A stretch of DNA of 64,000 nucleotides from NCBI RefSeq assembly GCF_014395975.1, contig NZ_CP060714.1:2728001-2792000 (forward strand), written 5' to 3'. Every line of letters starts with the position of its first letter. Positions within the stretch are counted from its first letter, which is position 1. This DNA comes from Diaphorobacter ruginosibacter (GTDB lineage Bacteria; Pseudomonadota; Gammaproteobacteria; Burkholderiales; Burkholderiaceae_C). The notes beneath the pieces are model-generated. The model saw only the letters and a list, made by a program, of their open reading frames with translations, searched no databases and was not told the DNA's origin. Of the stretch, positions 8,569 through 17,579 are shown piece by piece. The translations under genes and the position numbers were made by a program.

Positions 8569-9237
8569 ATGACTACCTATCTTCCTGAACTCAGCATTTC
8601 CGATCTGGTGCATGCCTTCGAGTCCCGCGACTGGTCGGTGCTCGACGCCTGCCTTGGCCGGCAAGACTATGAGCGCCTCGGCCTAGACCGCGCGCTGCGC
8701 ATCGCATCGGACCTCTTCGCCCGGCACGGCTCGCTGCGGGGCCTGCGCATTCTCGACGTCGGCTGCAACAACGGCCTGGTCGCCAAGACGCTGGCCGCGC
8801 TCGGCTGCTCCGTGGCCGGCATCGACAACGGCGACGTGGACGGCCAGGGCCTGTACTCCGACCTGCATCGCCAAACCCAGTTCGCCGGCTTCGAGTTCCA
8901 TCGCAAGGACCTGTCCGAATTTCTCGCCACCGATCCACGCAGCTGGGACTGCATCCTGCTGCTGAGCGTGACCCACCACTGGGAATCGGGCTATGCCATG
9001 TCCGGCGAACGACGCTACTCGGACGACGACATCCGCCAGCTGCTTTCCACGCTGTTCCGGCGCACCCGGCTCAGCATCTATTACGAATGCCCAAGGAAGG
9101 AGCCCGGCTTCGACGAGGGATTCGGAGTCAACTTCCTTCTTCGCTATTGCAGCCAATTGCCACCTATGAGAGCGCTTGGACACACGATCGGCCCCAACGG
9201 CTATCCGCGTGAGTTCTGGGCGCTGGACATGGAGTAG
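8569..9237 (+). CDS. Class I SAM-dependent methyltransferase (polysaccharide locus)
   Basis: About 222 residues. The SAM-binding motif I is ILDVGCNNGLVAKTL, followed by the acidic end of strand 2 in VAGIDNGDVDG and a SVTHHWESGY motif. The ATG at 8569 is used here; an in-frame GTG at 8551 overlaps the wzt stop (GTGA) and could be the coupled start. It lies between wzt and the kinase-like/GT4 giant gene. In WbdD chain terminators a methyltransferase and a kinase sit in one polypeptide; here they would be adjacent genes. Methylation of the chain terminus, directly or on a phosphate, is inferred from this context. Confidence 0.85.
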   Translation: MTTYLPELSISDLVHAFESRDWSVLDACLGRQDYERLGLDRALRIASDLFARHGSLRGLRILDVGCNNGLVAKTLAALGCSVAGIDNGDVDGQGLYSDLHRQTQFAGFEFHRKDLSEFLATDPRSWDCILLLSVTHHWESGYAMSGERRYSDDDIRQLLSTLFRRTRLSIYYECPRKEPGFDEGFGVNFLLRYCSQLPPMRALGHTIGPNGYPREFWALDME

Positions 9238-9242
9238 AGCCA

Positions 9243-12200
9243 ATGCCCATCAAAAGTCTCAACGACCCCACACAGAACAAAGCAGAGTATTCCATTGGCC
9301 GCGATGTCGCACTGTCCTACTGCTCGGACACCTGCCTGCTGAAGGCCATCGACGACCGCTCCCGCATCGTGCGCACCGGCCAGACACCGGCCACTGCACT
9401 GACCGTGATCCTCAGCGAGGATCGCCTGCTTGTGCCCGTCGCGGGAGCCCCGCGCCCGCCGGCCCACGTCCTGGGCGAGCAACACAGCCAGGCCGGCGCA
9501 CGCGCGCGCTGGGACAGGCTGGTGGGCTGCTCGCACCCCGCGCTGATGCCGGTCTACCGCGTCTGCGACTGCATGGCCGAGACCGGAATTCTGAACGGCC
9601 AGGAGTTCGAGGACGCCTCCACCACGCCGGCCTGGAAGAAGGTGCGCGGCATTGTCGGCCGGGTTGCCGACAGCACGCCTGCCCATGCACCCATCGGTTT
9701 CGACCAGTGGCGCCACTGGATGGCCGACCTGGCCGAGGGCCTGGCCGAACTGGAGAGGCAAGGCCTCGCCCACGGCGACCCCTACCCGTTCAACGCCGTG
9801 CACACGGGGCAGTACGCTACGTGGGTCGATTTTGGCCACATGACCGATGACCCGGCGCAGCGCTACAAGGATGCGTGGGCGTTTGTGTTGTTCACGGTGC
9901 TGCATACGCACCGGCTGAGCTCAGCCTACAGCACGGATCTTCTGCACAACCTGGCCGCTGCCCTGGCCGAATCGGACAAGCCCGGCAGATTCGAGCGAAT
10001 CAAGGATGTGCTTGCTCGTCCTTACGAAGACATCACGCCTTTGGAGGACCCGCGCACTCCAAGCTCGATTTTCGCCAGCGTCCTGGCCCAGCAACAGCCG
10101 GAGAAGGTGTTCAAGGGTCCGGACGTGCCGGAGTTGCTGCTGAAATCCTCGATTCAGTATTTCTCGGACGTACTGCACCACATCCAGCGTGGAAACCAGT
10201 ACTTCACGGCGTTTCATGTAGAACAGCAACGCCATCTTTTCATGGAACAGGAAATGGTACGACTGACCGTGCCGCAAGCAGAGCACGCCCGCGTAATGAA
10301 CACCATGACCCAAAGCGCCGAGAATGACCGCCACCAACTGGTTGAGCAGTTGGAGCGTCTGCAACGCCAGATTTCCGAGCGTGACAATCACATTTCCGGA
10401 TTGAGTCAGCAACTGACGCAGAAAGACCAGTTCGCGGAACAGCTGGAGCAGCTCAAACACCAGATATCCGCACGTGATACGCACGCGATAGAACTGAACC
10501 GGCAACTGACTCAGAAAGACGAGCAGATCGAGCAACTGAATCGCATGGTTCACGATCACGGCCAACATGTGAACCATTTGACCGACGTTTCCAAGTCGCA
10601 CTACGACCAGCTCACGCAGGTGATTGGCAGCCGCTCCTGGAAAGTCACACGCCCCTTGCGCGCCCTTGCGCGCTTCGTCAAGTGGGGCGGCATGAGCGAC
10701 GTTGATCGAGGCAAGCTTTACAACATTGCAAAGCGCACCTATCACCGCATTCCTGTGTCCTATGACACCAAGCTGGTACTCCGCAAATACTTCCTCAAGG
10801 TCACGGGTTGGTCCCCCTCCACCCCTGCCGCCGCCAACAGGACTGCGGCAATGGCCTCCCGGCCCGTCGTGGCTGCGGGATCCGCGCCCGTGACGGCCGC
10901 AGCCCCCTCCGAGGCATCCGGTCCCGTTGCCAGCCTTGGAACGCTGCTGCAGACGCAGAACACGGGCAATCGGATTCCATACTTTGGTGTGAGGCGTCCC
11001 GAGGGGCAGCGCAGGGTCGCCATCCTGACCAACCAGTTGCTGGACTGGAATGATGGGCGCCCACGATTCGGCGGCGGAGAGCGCTACGCGCTTGAGCTTG
11101 CACGCCTGCTGAAGGAAATGTCGTTCGATGTGACCTTCTATCAGCCCAGCTTCAAGGCGCCTGGCGAAGGCGAATACTACGGGTTCAAGGTGGTACTGCT
11201 GCGCACGGCTGACTCGATCGGCGAATTCCACCACGGACTCTGCAGCGAATTTACCGAACTAACCAGGGACTTCGACCACGTCTACTACCACCTGCCCGAA
11301 TATGCATCCGGCAGGGTGCGCGAAGACGGACTCATGACCTGTCACGGGATCTGGTTCGACCACAACAACTATCCGGGCGCGATTTTCCGCACACCGGAGT
11401 GGTTCCAGCAGTTGTACTCCGCGTTCTCGAGCCCCCGCTGCGTGGTCAGCGTGGACACCAATTCGATCGGCGTCATGCGCAGCCTCTGGCCGGAGCTCTC
11501 GTCGAACATGCGCTTCATTCCAAACTTCTATGATGAAAGCTCGTATTTCCCGAGGCCGGAATCCCGCAATCCTGACCGACTCACAATCCTGTTCCCTCGC
11601 CGCAGCCAGATCAATCGCGGCTCGCGCATCTTCGGCGAAATCGTTTCCCTGATTCCGCATGATGTCCAGATCATCTGGCTCGGCGAAGGCGATCCCGTGG
11701 ACACCCAGATAGTCAAGGACGTCTGCAAGAACGACAAGCGCGCAAGCTTCGCCGTGGCGGATTTCGACCAGATGCCCCAGTGGTACCAGAAAGCAGATAT
11801 CGCGGTCATCCCCACGATTGCATGTGAAGGAACCAGCCTCTCGTGCATCGAGGCCCTGGCCGTCGGCTGTGCAGTGGTTTCGACCAATGTGGGCGGCCTG
11901 CCCGACCTGGTCTACGACGGAATGAACGGACTCCTGGTCGACCCCGATGCGCGCAGCCTCGCTGCGGCGATCAACCGGCTCATTGTCGATCACGAACTGC
12001 GCACTCGCCTGCAGAAGACTGCGGTGGATACCGCCCACCATTTCGAGCTCAAGAGCTGGCGCAAACGCTGGGCAGACGTGCTTCACGAGTATGGCTGGGT
12101 CACCGACCGGGCCCTCGATGCCTGGAAGGGCCAGCAAGGCGATCGCTCGCTGTCCTCTGAAACGCGCCAAGCGGAAAGGTGGCTGATTCTCACGCGCAAC

Positions 12201-13133
12201 GCGATCCACGGTGGCGTGGAAAGCCTGATCCGCGAAGAGGCCAAGGGTTTGAACGCGCCGGTTGTCGTCTGTGGCGGCCACGACCGCAAGGACACCTGCC
12301 CGTTCGAGTACACCCGTGCCGATGACCCCAAGGCCCTGGCCAGGATCGTCGCGAACCACGATGTGATTCTCTACCATTGGCTGCCGGACTGGTGCCTTGA
12401 TGTGCTCAAGCGCTCCGGCAAGCGCTGCATTGAATTCGTGCACCGCACGGACACCGCGGACAGCGACAAGACGGTACCGACAGCGCTGGTGACCCATTCG
12501 GCATTTCTTGCCCGCTTCATCCATGAAACCAGCGGCCGCCCCTGCCGGGTCGTGGATCATCCGATCGCCATTGACCGCTTCACGCCCCAGACCCGCAAGG
12601 GCCGGTTCGTAGGAGCCATCACCAGTTACTACGACACCAAGGGCATCGATATCTTCCTGCAGGCCTGGGCGCAGATAAAGACACGCTTCCCGGAGCACGG
12701 TGTCCGCTTCTATGGTGCCGGTGATGATCTGCCGAAATTCCGCAAGCTCGCATCCGACCTGGGGCTCGACGTCGATTTTCGCGATGCCACGACGGAGCCG
12801 TGGGAGGCCATGAAGGACTTCGCGTGCTTTGTCGTCCCGTCACGCATCGAAGGCTTGCCGGTAGCGATTCTCGAAGCCCTGGCAATGAACATCCCTGTGG
12901 TCGCCAGTGATCTGCCCGGTATGGTGGAATTCAATGAACTCTCCAAGGCACGCGGCTATTCGAGTTTCGTCCACCTGGCCCGCAAGGAGGATCCGCAGGA
13001 TTTCGCCGCGGTCGTTGCACGGGTACTGGACAGCGATGTCCAGCATGACTCCAGCACCTATATCAATGACTACTACAGCCCGCAAAAGCACTGCTCGGAT
13101 CTGGTGAGCATCTATCGCGAACTCTGCCACTGA
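9243..13133 (+). CDS. Multidomain protein: kinase-like domain, coiled coil, two GT4 glycosyltransferase domains
   Basis: 1,296 residues. The N-terminal ~290 residues resemble a protein kinase/aminoglycoside phosphotransferase fold: HGDPYPFN (177-184) is a catalytic-loop H-x-D-x4-N and VDFG supplies the metal-binding D196-F-G. Residues ~335-450 are a Gln/Glu-rich coiled coil with two 31-residue repeats. A SRSWKVTRPLR linker follows, then an Ala/Pro-rich hinge. GT4 domain 1 (~595-960) has EX7E at E862/E870 (EGTSLSCIE); GT4 domain 2 (~985-1296) has EX7E at E1203/E1211 (EGLPVAILE). WbdD proteins combine methyltransferase, kinase and coiled-coil ruler, and WbdA polymerases have two GT4 domains. 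This looks like the kinase-ruler half fused to the polymerase. Sugar specificity cannot be predicted. Confidence 0.88.
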   Translation: MPIKSLNDPTQNKAEYSIGRDVALSYCSDTCLLKAIDDRSRIVRTGQTPATALTVILSEDRLLVPVAGAPRPPAHVLGEQHSQAGARARWDRLVGCSHPALMPVYRVCDCMAETGILNGQEFEDASTTPAWKKVRGIVGRVADSTPAHAPIGFDQWRHWMADLAEGLAELERQGLAHGDPYPFNAVHTGQYATWVDFGHMTDDPAQRYKDAWAFVLFTVLHTHRLSSAYSTDLLHNLAAALAESDKPGRFERIKDVLARPYEDITPLEDPRTPSSIFASVLAQQQPEKVFKGPDVPELLLKSSIQYFSDVLHHIQRGNQYFTAFHVEQQRHLFMEQEMVRLTVPQAEHARVMNTMTQSAENDRHQLVEQLERLQRQISERDNHISGLSQQLTQKDQFAEQLEQLKHQISARDTHAIELNRQLTQKDEQIEQLNRMVHDHGQHVNHLTDVSKSHYDQLTQVIGSRSWKVTRPLRALARFVKWGGMSDVDRGKLYNIAKRTYHRIPVSYDTKLVLRKYFLKVTGWSPSTPAAANRTAAMASRPVVAAGSAPVTAAAPSEASGPVASLGTLLQTQNTGNRIPYFGVRRPEGQRRVAILTNQLLDWNDGRPRFGGGERYALELARLLKEMSFDVTFYQPSFKAPGEGEYYGFKVVLLRTADSIGEFHHGLCSEFTELTRDFDHVYYHLPEYASGRVREDGLMTCHGIWFDHNNYPGAIFRTPEWFQQLYSAFSSPRCVVSVDTNSIGVMRSLWPELSSNMRFIPNFYDESSYFPRPESRNPDRLTILFPRRSQINRGSRIFGEIVSLIPHDVQIIWLGEGDPVDTQIVKDVCKNDKRASFAVADFDQMPQWYQKADIAVIPTIACEGTSLSCIEALAVGCAVVSTNVGGLPDLVYDGMNGLLVDPDARSLAAAINRLIVDHELRTRLQKTAVDTAHHFELKSWRKRWADVLHEYGWVTDRALDAWKGQQGDRSLSSETRQAERWLILTRNAIHGGVESLIREEAKGLNAPVVVCGGHDRKDTCPFEYTRADDPKALARIVANHDVILYHWLPDWCLDVLKRSGKRCIEFVHRTDTADSDKTVPTALVTHSAFLARFIHETSGRPCRVVDHPIAIDRFTPQTRKGRFVGAITSYYDTKGIDIFLQAWAQIKTRFPEHGVRFYGAGDDLPKFRKLASDLGLDVDFRDATTEPWEAMKDFACFVVPSRIEGLPVAILEALAMNIPVVASDLPGMVEFNELSKARGYSSFVHLARKEDPQDFAAVVARVLDSDVQHDSSTYINDYYSPQKHCSDLVSIYRELCH
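10344..10529 (+). repeat. Two tandem 93-bp units encoding 31-residue coiled-coil repeats
   Basis: Unit 1 is 10344-10436 (residues 368-398) and unit 2 is 10437-10529 (residues 399-429). Each begins EQLE, has Q-I-S-x-R-D in the middle and ends with Q-L-T-Q-K-D. A third partial copy starts EQLNRM at 10530. The units are in frame, so gain or loss of one would lengthen or shorten the coiled coil by 31 residues without breaking the protein. Confidence 0.85.
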
Positions 13134-13160
13134 AGCCCAAGCCTACTTCCTGGAACAGAC

Positions 13161-14255
13161 ATGAAAATTCTCTGCGTCATCGGCACCCGCCCCGAAGCCA
13201 TCAAGATGGCCCCCGTGATTCTGGCGCTCCAGCAGGAGCCCTGGGCCGAGGTGCGTGTGCTTGCCACTGCCCAACACCGCCATATGCTGGATCAGGTGAA
13301 CCAGTTCTTCGGCATCACGCCCGACATCGACCTGGACATCATGCGCCCCAACCAGGCGCTCACCGAGCTGACGGCGCGCCTGCTGCTCAAGCTCGATGAA
13401 GTCCTGGAGAACGAGCGGCCCGACGTGGTGCTGGTGCAGGGGGACACGACAACCGTGATGTCGGTGTCGCTCGCCTGCTTCTATCGCCGCATTCCGATCG
13501 GCCACGTGGAGGCCGGCCTGCGTACCTGGGACATCCAGAACCCGTTCCCCGAAGAGGCCAACCGGGTGATCACGGGCAAGCTCGCCCGCTGGCACTTCGC
13601 CCCGACCGAGGGCTCGCGCCAGAACCTGCTGCGCGACGGCGTCCAGGATGCCGACATCGTGGTCACGGGCAACACCGTGATCGACGCGCTGCTGACCAGC
13701 GCCTCCAAGGACCTCGAGATCGGCATCGAGCTCGACCCCGGCAAGCGCATGGTGCTGGTGACGTCGCACCGCCGCGAAAACTTCGGCGAGCCGTTCCGCA
13801 ACATCTGCCGCGCTCTGCGCACGCTCGCCGAGAACAACGCCGACGTGCAGTTCCTCTACCCCGTGCACCCGAACCCCAACGTCAAGGACGTGGCCTACGA
13901 GTTCCTCGACGAGTTGCCCAATGTGGTGCTCTGCGCACCGCTCGACTATGCGCCGTTCATCGCCGCGATGAAGCGCGCCCACATCATCCTGACCGACTCC
14001 GGCGGGGTACAGGAAGAGGCACCGGCACTTGGCAAGCCGGTGCTGGTGCTGCGCAGCGAGACGGAACGGCCCGAGGCCGTGGAGCAAGGCGTGGTCAAGC
14101 TCGTGGGCTCCGACTACGATCTGATCGTGAACGAGGCACAACGCCTGCTGGATGACGAGTCGGCCTATCGCGCCATGGCGCGCGGCATCTCGCCCTATGG
14201 CGACGGCCAGGCATCCCGGCGCATCGTTGCCACGCTCCGCAGGGACTGCGCTTGA
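13161..14255 (+). CDS. wecB: UDP-N-acetylglucosamine 2-epimerase (non-hydrolysing) WecB
   Basis: 364 residues, normal family length. It converts UDP-GlcNAc to UDP-ManNAc, supplying ManNAc-type sugars for surface polysaccharide. Catalytic positions match E. coli WecB: Asp95 in VQGDTTT, Glu117 in HVEAGLRT, Glu131 in PFPEEANR, and the His of TSHRRENFG (His203). SGGVQEEAPALGKPVLVLR is the conserved nucleotide-binding C-terminal region. A GGAACAG ribosome-binding sequence precedes the ATG. It sits 27 bp after the giant GT4 gene, and its stop overlaps the next gene's start. Confidence 0.95.
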   Translation: MKILCVIGTRPEAIKMAPVILALQQEPWAEVRVLATAQHRHMLDQVNQFFGITPDIDLDIMRPNQALTELTARLLLKLDEVLENERPDVVLVQGDTTTVMSVSLACFYRRIPIGHVEAGLRTWDIQNPFPEEANRVITGKLARWHFAPTEGSRQNLLRDGVQDADIVVTGNTVIDALLTSASKDLEIGIELDPGKRMVLVTSHRRENFGEPFRNICRALRTLAENNADVQFLYPVHPNPNVKDVAYEFLDELPNVVLCAPLDYAPFIAAMKRAHIILTDSGGVQEEAPALGKPVLVLRSETERPEAVEQGVVKLVGSDYDLIVNEAQRLLDDESAYRAMARGISPYGDGQASRRIVATLRRDCA

Positions 14256-15427
14256 TGCGTCTCGTCTATCTCTCGCCGGTGCCTTGGAACAGCTTTGCCC
14301 AAAGGCCGCACAAGTTCGTTCGCTGGTTTCACGAACGTACCGGCGAGCCCGTGCTGTGGATCGAGCCCTACCCCACGCGCTTTCCCAAGCTCCAGGACGT
14401 CAAGCGCCTGCAGGCTCCGTCCGAACAGAAGATCCTGATCGACACACCCGACTGGTTGCAGGTGGTGAAGGCCGGCGCCCTGCCGATCGAGCCGCTTCCC
14501 GGTTCGGCGGTGCTCAACCGCGTGCTGTGGAAGCCCGTCTTCAACGCATTCGATCAGTTCAGCAGGGGCGGCAAGACCTGCCTCACCGTCGGCAAGCCTT
14601 CGCTGCTTGCGCTCAGCCTGCTTCAGCGCGGTGGGCACAGCGTCTCCCTGTATGACGCCATGGACGATTTTCCTGCGTTCTACGAGGGACTCTCGCGCGT
14701 GGCATTCGCCCGGCGCGAGCGGCTCATCGCACGGCATGTCGACATGATCTGGGCGTCGAGCAGCGCCTTGCGCAATCGCTGGGCGAAGCATCATGCCAAC
14801 GTCCGCCTCGTGCTCAACGGCCTCGATCTTGCGGCCATGCCAGAGCCCCCCGAGACGCGGCATGCAACGCTGCATCCAGTACAGACCGGAGCGCAGCCAA
14901 CGGGGGATGAACAGGGCAAGGTTTTCGGGTATGTGGGCACGATCGCATCCTGGTTCGACTGGGACTGGGTGATCACCCTGGCCGAGAGCCGCCCGCGCGA
15001 CGAAATCCGCCTCATCGGGCCCGTGTTCGAGCCGGCTGCGCGCAAGCTGCCCGACAACATCCGCCTGCTGCCGGAGCGCGAGCACGAGGCGGCGCTGGCC
15101 GCCATGCTCGACTTCGACGTGGCGCTGATCCCGTTCAAGCAGAACAAGCTCACGGGCTCGGTGGATCCCATCAAGTACTACGAATACCGTGCCCTGGCAT
15201 TGCCCATCCTCTCCACGGACTTCGGCGAGATGAGCTTTCGTGCCGACGAGCCGGGTGTATTCATCACCGGCAGCCATGCCAGCACGCAGTCGCTGGCCGA
15301 GCAGGCGCTGCACTTTCACCGCGATCGCTCGCAGGCCATCGCCTTCGCCCGGGAAAACGCCTGGGAGCAGCGATTCGACTCCGCAAGGGCATTCCCCCCG
15401 TTTCCCCAGGTGCCCGTCAGCAGTTGA
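14255..15427 (+). CDS. Glycosyltransferase (GT4-like) of the polysaccharide locus
   Basis: 390 residues. The N-terminal domain begins LVYLSPVPWNSFAQRPHKF, a form common in polysaccharide GT-B enzymes that open with an R-P-x-x-F/H segment. The C-terminal domain contains YVGTIASWFDWDW and SVDPIKYYEYRALALPIL, which is the nucleotide-sugar-binding region where the conserved Glu of the retaining GT4 motif lies. The ATG at 14255 shares its A with the wecB stop (TGATG), indicating translational coupling. It is the last gene of the run starting at wzm. Donor and acceptor are unknown; ManNAc-derived donors are possible given wecB. Confidence 0.85.
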   Translation: MRLVYLSPVPWNSFAQRPHKFVRWFHERTGEPVLWIEPYPTRFPKLQDVKRLQAPSEQKILIDTPDWLQVVKAGALPIEPLPGSAVLNRVLWKPVFNAFDQFSRGGKTCLTVGKPSLLALSLLQRGGHSVSLYDAMDDFPAFYEGLSRVAFARRERLIARHVDMIWASSSALRNRWAKHHANVRLVLNGLDLAAMPEPPETRHATLHPVQTGAQPTGDEQGKVFGYVGTIASWFDWDWVITLAESRPRDEIRLIGPVFEPAARKLPDNIRLLPEREHEAALAAMLDFDVALIPFKQNKLTGSVDPIKYYEYRALALPILSTDFGEMSFRADEPGVFITGSHASTQSLAEQALHFHRDRSQAIAFARENAWEQRFDSARAFPPFPQVPVSS

Positions 15428-15598
15428 GGTGGCTGAGACAGCTGACACCCGCCGACAAGGCAAAGCCTCACAGAAGGTGGCGCGCGCAGCCTACAGCGCG
15501 GCTGGCAAATCGATGCATACGATGCCTGCGATACCGTAGAGCCACTGTCATGACCGTGCACGGTGGCTGCTGCCCGACACCATCCCGAGGAGTGCATG

Positions 15599-15889
15599 AT
15601 GAATCCGCCCGACAATTCCACGCTGGAGTTCTCCACGCGCCTCGCGCTGCATGAGGCCGTTCTGGCGCAGCTTGTGGCGCTGGTCATGCGTGCGCAGGGC
15701 GACCCGGAAGGACAGCTCGCCTCGTTCGAGCAGGCACTGGTGGAATCCATGGGCACCATCGGCCGCTCGGACAAACAGGACTTCTCCCTCGACCAGGCCG
15801 TCTGGATGCGTGAGCAGCACGCATATGGCAGGCAGCTTGCGAGCGAGTTCGCGGCCATGGTGGCAGCCTACATGCCCCACAAGGGCTGA
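15599..15889 (+). CDS. Conserved-looking small hypothetical protein
   Basis: 96 residues, mainly alpha-helical by composition (STRLALHEAVLAQLVALVMRAQ, then SLDQAVWMREQHAYGRQLAS). No signal peptide, membrane segment or recognised domain is visible. A good ribosome-binding site, GAGGAG at 15587-15592, lies 6 nt before the ATG at 15599; another ATG three bases earlier is too close to it. Codon use and GC match neighbouring genes. It lies between the polysaccharide locus and tcdA on its own. Confidence 0.7.
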   Translation: MNPPDNSTLEFSTRLALHEAVLAQLVALVMRAQGDPEGQLASFEQALVESMGTIGRSDKQDFSLDQAVWMREQHAYGRQLASEFAAMVAAYMPHKG

Positions 15890-15910
15890 ATCGCTCCTCC
15901 CGGAGCCTTC

Positions 15911-16744
15911 TTACTTGCCCGCCAATTTGTCGAGCACCACTCCGGCGGCGCACATGCCAAAGGTGGATGTCACGGTCACCACCGAGCCATAGCCGTGGCA
16001 ATTGAGCGAGCCGTCCCCTTCGTTGCCCATGCTGCATGAGGCATGTGGCGCCGCGACCGGCTCCTTGCTGAAGACACAGAGCGTGCCGATGCGCCTGCCC
16101 TCCTTGGGGGCTCCATGGAATTTACGCAGACGGTAGCGCAGTTGCGCAAGCAAGGGATCGTGCGTGGTCTGCGAGAGGTCCGCCACGTCGACCAGATGCG
16201 CATGGCGCTTGCCGCCCGCGGCACCGATGCTGACGAACAGCGTCCGGGTCCGGAGCGCCCAGGCGGCCATGGCGGTCTTGGCGCGGATCTGGTCGCATGC
16301 GTCGATCAGCGCATCGACCCTGTGCGGCAGCAACGCGGGCCAGTTGTCCTCATCGACGAACTCGTCCACGCAGTGCACACGGCAATAGGGATTGATGTGC
16401 GCGATACGCTCGCGCATGGCCTCGATCTTGGCCTGCCCGACGGTGTCGTCGAGCGCATGGATCTGGCGATTGATGTTGGACTCGGCCACATGGTCGAGAT
16501 CGATCAGGGTAATGGCGGCCACGCCGCTTCGCGCAAGCGCTTCGGCCGTCCATGAACCCACGCCGCCGATGCCGACCACGGCGACATGCGCGCCGCGGAT
16601 GCGGGCAGCACCTTCCACGCCATAGAGCCGGGCGAGCCCGCCAAAGCGGCGCTCGAGATCTGCCTGCATCTGCGCAGAATCGACCACCACCGCGGGCGCA
16701 GCTCCCCCGCCCTGCTCTTCACTACCTGAATCCATCACCGCCAT
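15911..16744 (-). CDS. tcdA: tRNA threonylcarbamoyladenosine dehydratase TcdA
   Basis: 277 residues of the ThiF/E1-like family. TcdA cyclises t6A at position 37 of ANN-decoding tRNAs to ct6A, using ATP. VAVVGIGGVGSWTAEALARSG is the nucleotide-binding glycine motif; LIDLDHVAESNINRQIHA holds the conserved D-x-D and the N-x-x-R-Q adenylation residues. ALIDACDQIRAKTAMA and the C-terminal FGMCAAGVVLDKL segment are typical of TcdA rather than of MoeB or ThiF. The N-terminus carries about 25 extra low-complexity residues, so a later start is possible. It follows cpoB by 49 bp on the same strand. Confidence 0.93.
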   Translation of the reverse strand: MAVMDSGSEEQGGGAAPAVVVDSAQMQADLERRFGGLARLYGVEGAARIRGAHVAVVGIGGVGSWTAEALARSGVAAITLIDLDHVAESNINRQIHALDDTVGQAKIEAMRERIAHINPYCRVHCVDEFVDEDNWPALLPHRVDALIDACDQIRAKTAMAAWALRTRTLFVSIGAAGGKRHAHLVDVADLSQTTHDPLLAQLRYRLRKFHGAPKEGRRIGTLCVFSKEPVAAPHASCSMGNEGDGSLNCHGYGSVVTVTSTFGMCAAGVVLDKLAGK

Positions 16745-16793
16745 GCAGCTTCCGACATCACGAACAAAACCGGAATTATGCGCGTGGACGGAA

Positions 16794-17579
16794 TCACTTC
16801 ATGCGGGACAGGCGTTCCCGCGCTGCTCCCGCAGCCTCGGACTGCGGATACACGCGGATCAGGTCTTCCAGCGTCTTGCGCGCCGCGCGCGTGTCCTTCA
16901 GCTCCACCTGGCAGTTGGCGATGGCCAGGGCCGCCTCGGGAGCGCGCGCATTGTCGGGCGCGTTGGTCAGAAGGGACTTGAAGTTGCCGATGGCGTTCGT
17001 GTAGTCCCGGGTCGCGTACTGCGCGTTGCCCAGCCAGAAACGTGCCGACGGGATGTAGCCGCTTTGCGGGTACTGGCGCATGAATGCGGCAAAGGCCTGC
17101 CCCGCCTCCGGGAACTTGCCGGTGCGGAACACGGCCAGTGCCGCTTCGAAGTCGCGCTTCTCGGCGGGATCGGCCTTGAACTCCTTGCCATCCACGTTCA
17201 CAGTGAGCGGCTCGAACTGGCGCAGGCGCTCGTCCGTGGCCTTGGCCACGTCCTTCATGCGCTGCTGCAGGTCGGTCACATCCTTCTGAAGCTGCTCGTT
17301 CTGACCACGCAGGCGGGCCTGCTCGCTCTGCAGCGACTGGATCTGCGACTGCAGGTCGAGCAGGCTGCGGCGCATCTGCGCCACATCGTCTCCCGAGCGC
17401 TCGCCGGCACGCTGGTTGGCCTGCTGCATGGCGTCCACGCGCTGCCGCATCTCCAGGATCGCGCGCCGGGCTTCATCGTCTTCGAACAGGGCTGCATGCG
17501 CCGTGGCGCCCACCAGCGTGCTCGCGGCGAGCACGGCCGCAACCCAGGGTTGTCGAGGAGAGAACGTGCGCTTCATCAT
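16794..17579 (-). CDS. cpoB: Cell division coordinator CpoB (tol-pal protein YbgF)
   Basis: 261 residues. The signal peptide ends near STLVGATAHA. A trimerising coiled coil (about 35-110, SLLDLQSQIQSLQSEQARLRG) is followed by TPR repeats (about 140-255, with FEAALAVFRTGKFPEAGQAF and FWLGNAQYATRDYTNAI). CpoB is periplasmic and links PBP1B activity with Tol-Pal outer-membrane constriction. The start is placed at 17579, an ATG sharing a base with the pal stop (TGATG); a second ATG follows immediately. Confidence 0.93.
   Translation of the reverse strand: MMKRTFSPRQPWVAAVLAASTLVGATAHAALFEDDEARRAILEMRQRVDAMQQANQRAGERSGDDVAQMRRSLLDLQSQIQSLQSEQARLRGQNEQLQKDVTDLQQRMKDVAKATDERLRQFEPLTVNVDGKEFKADPAEKRDFEAALAVFRTGKFPEAGQAFAAFMRQYPQSGYIPSARFWLGNAQYATRDYTNAIGNFKSLLTNAPDNARAPEAALAIANCQVELKDTRAARKTLEDLIRVYPQSEAAGAARERLSRMK

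Noticed and set aside
9921..12698. Two antisense open frames of 437 and 479 codons opposite the giant GT4 gene
   Set aside because: Frame shadow of the coding strand with no recognisable domain, and the sense protein is continuous with conserved motifs throughout.
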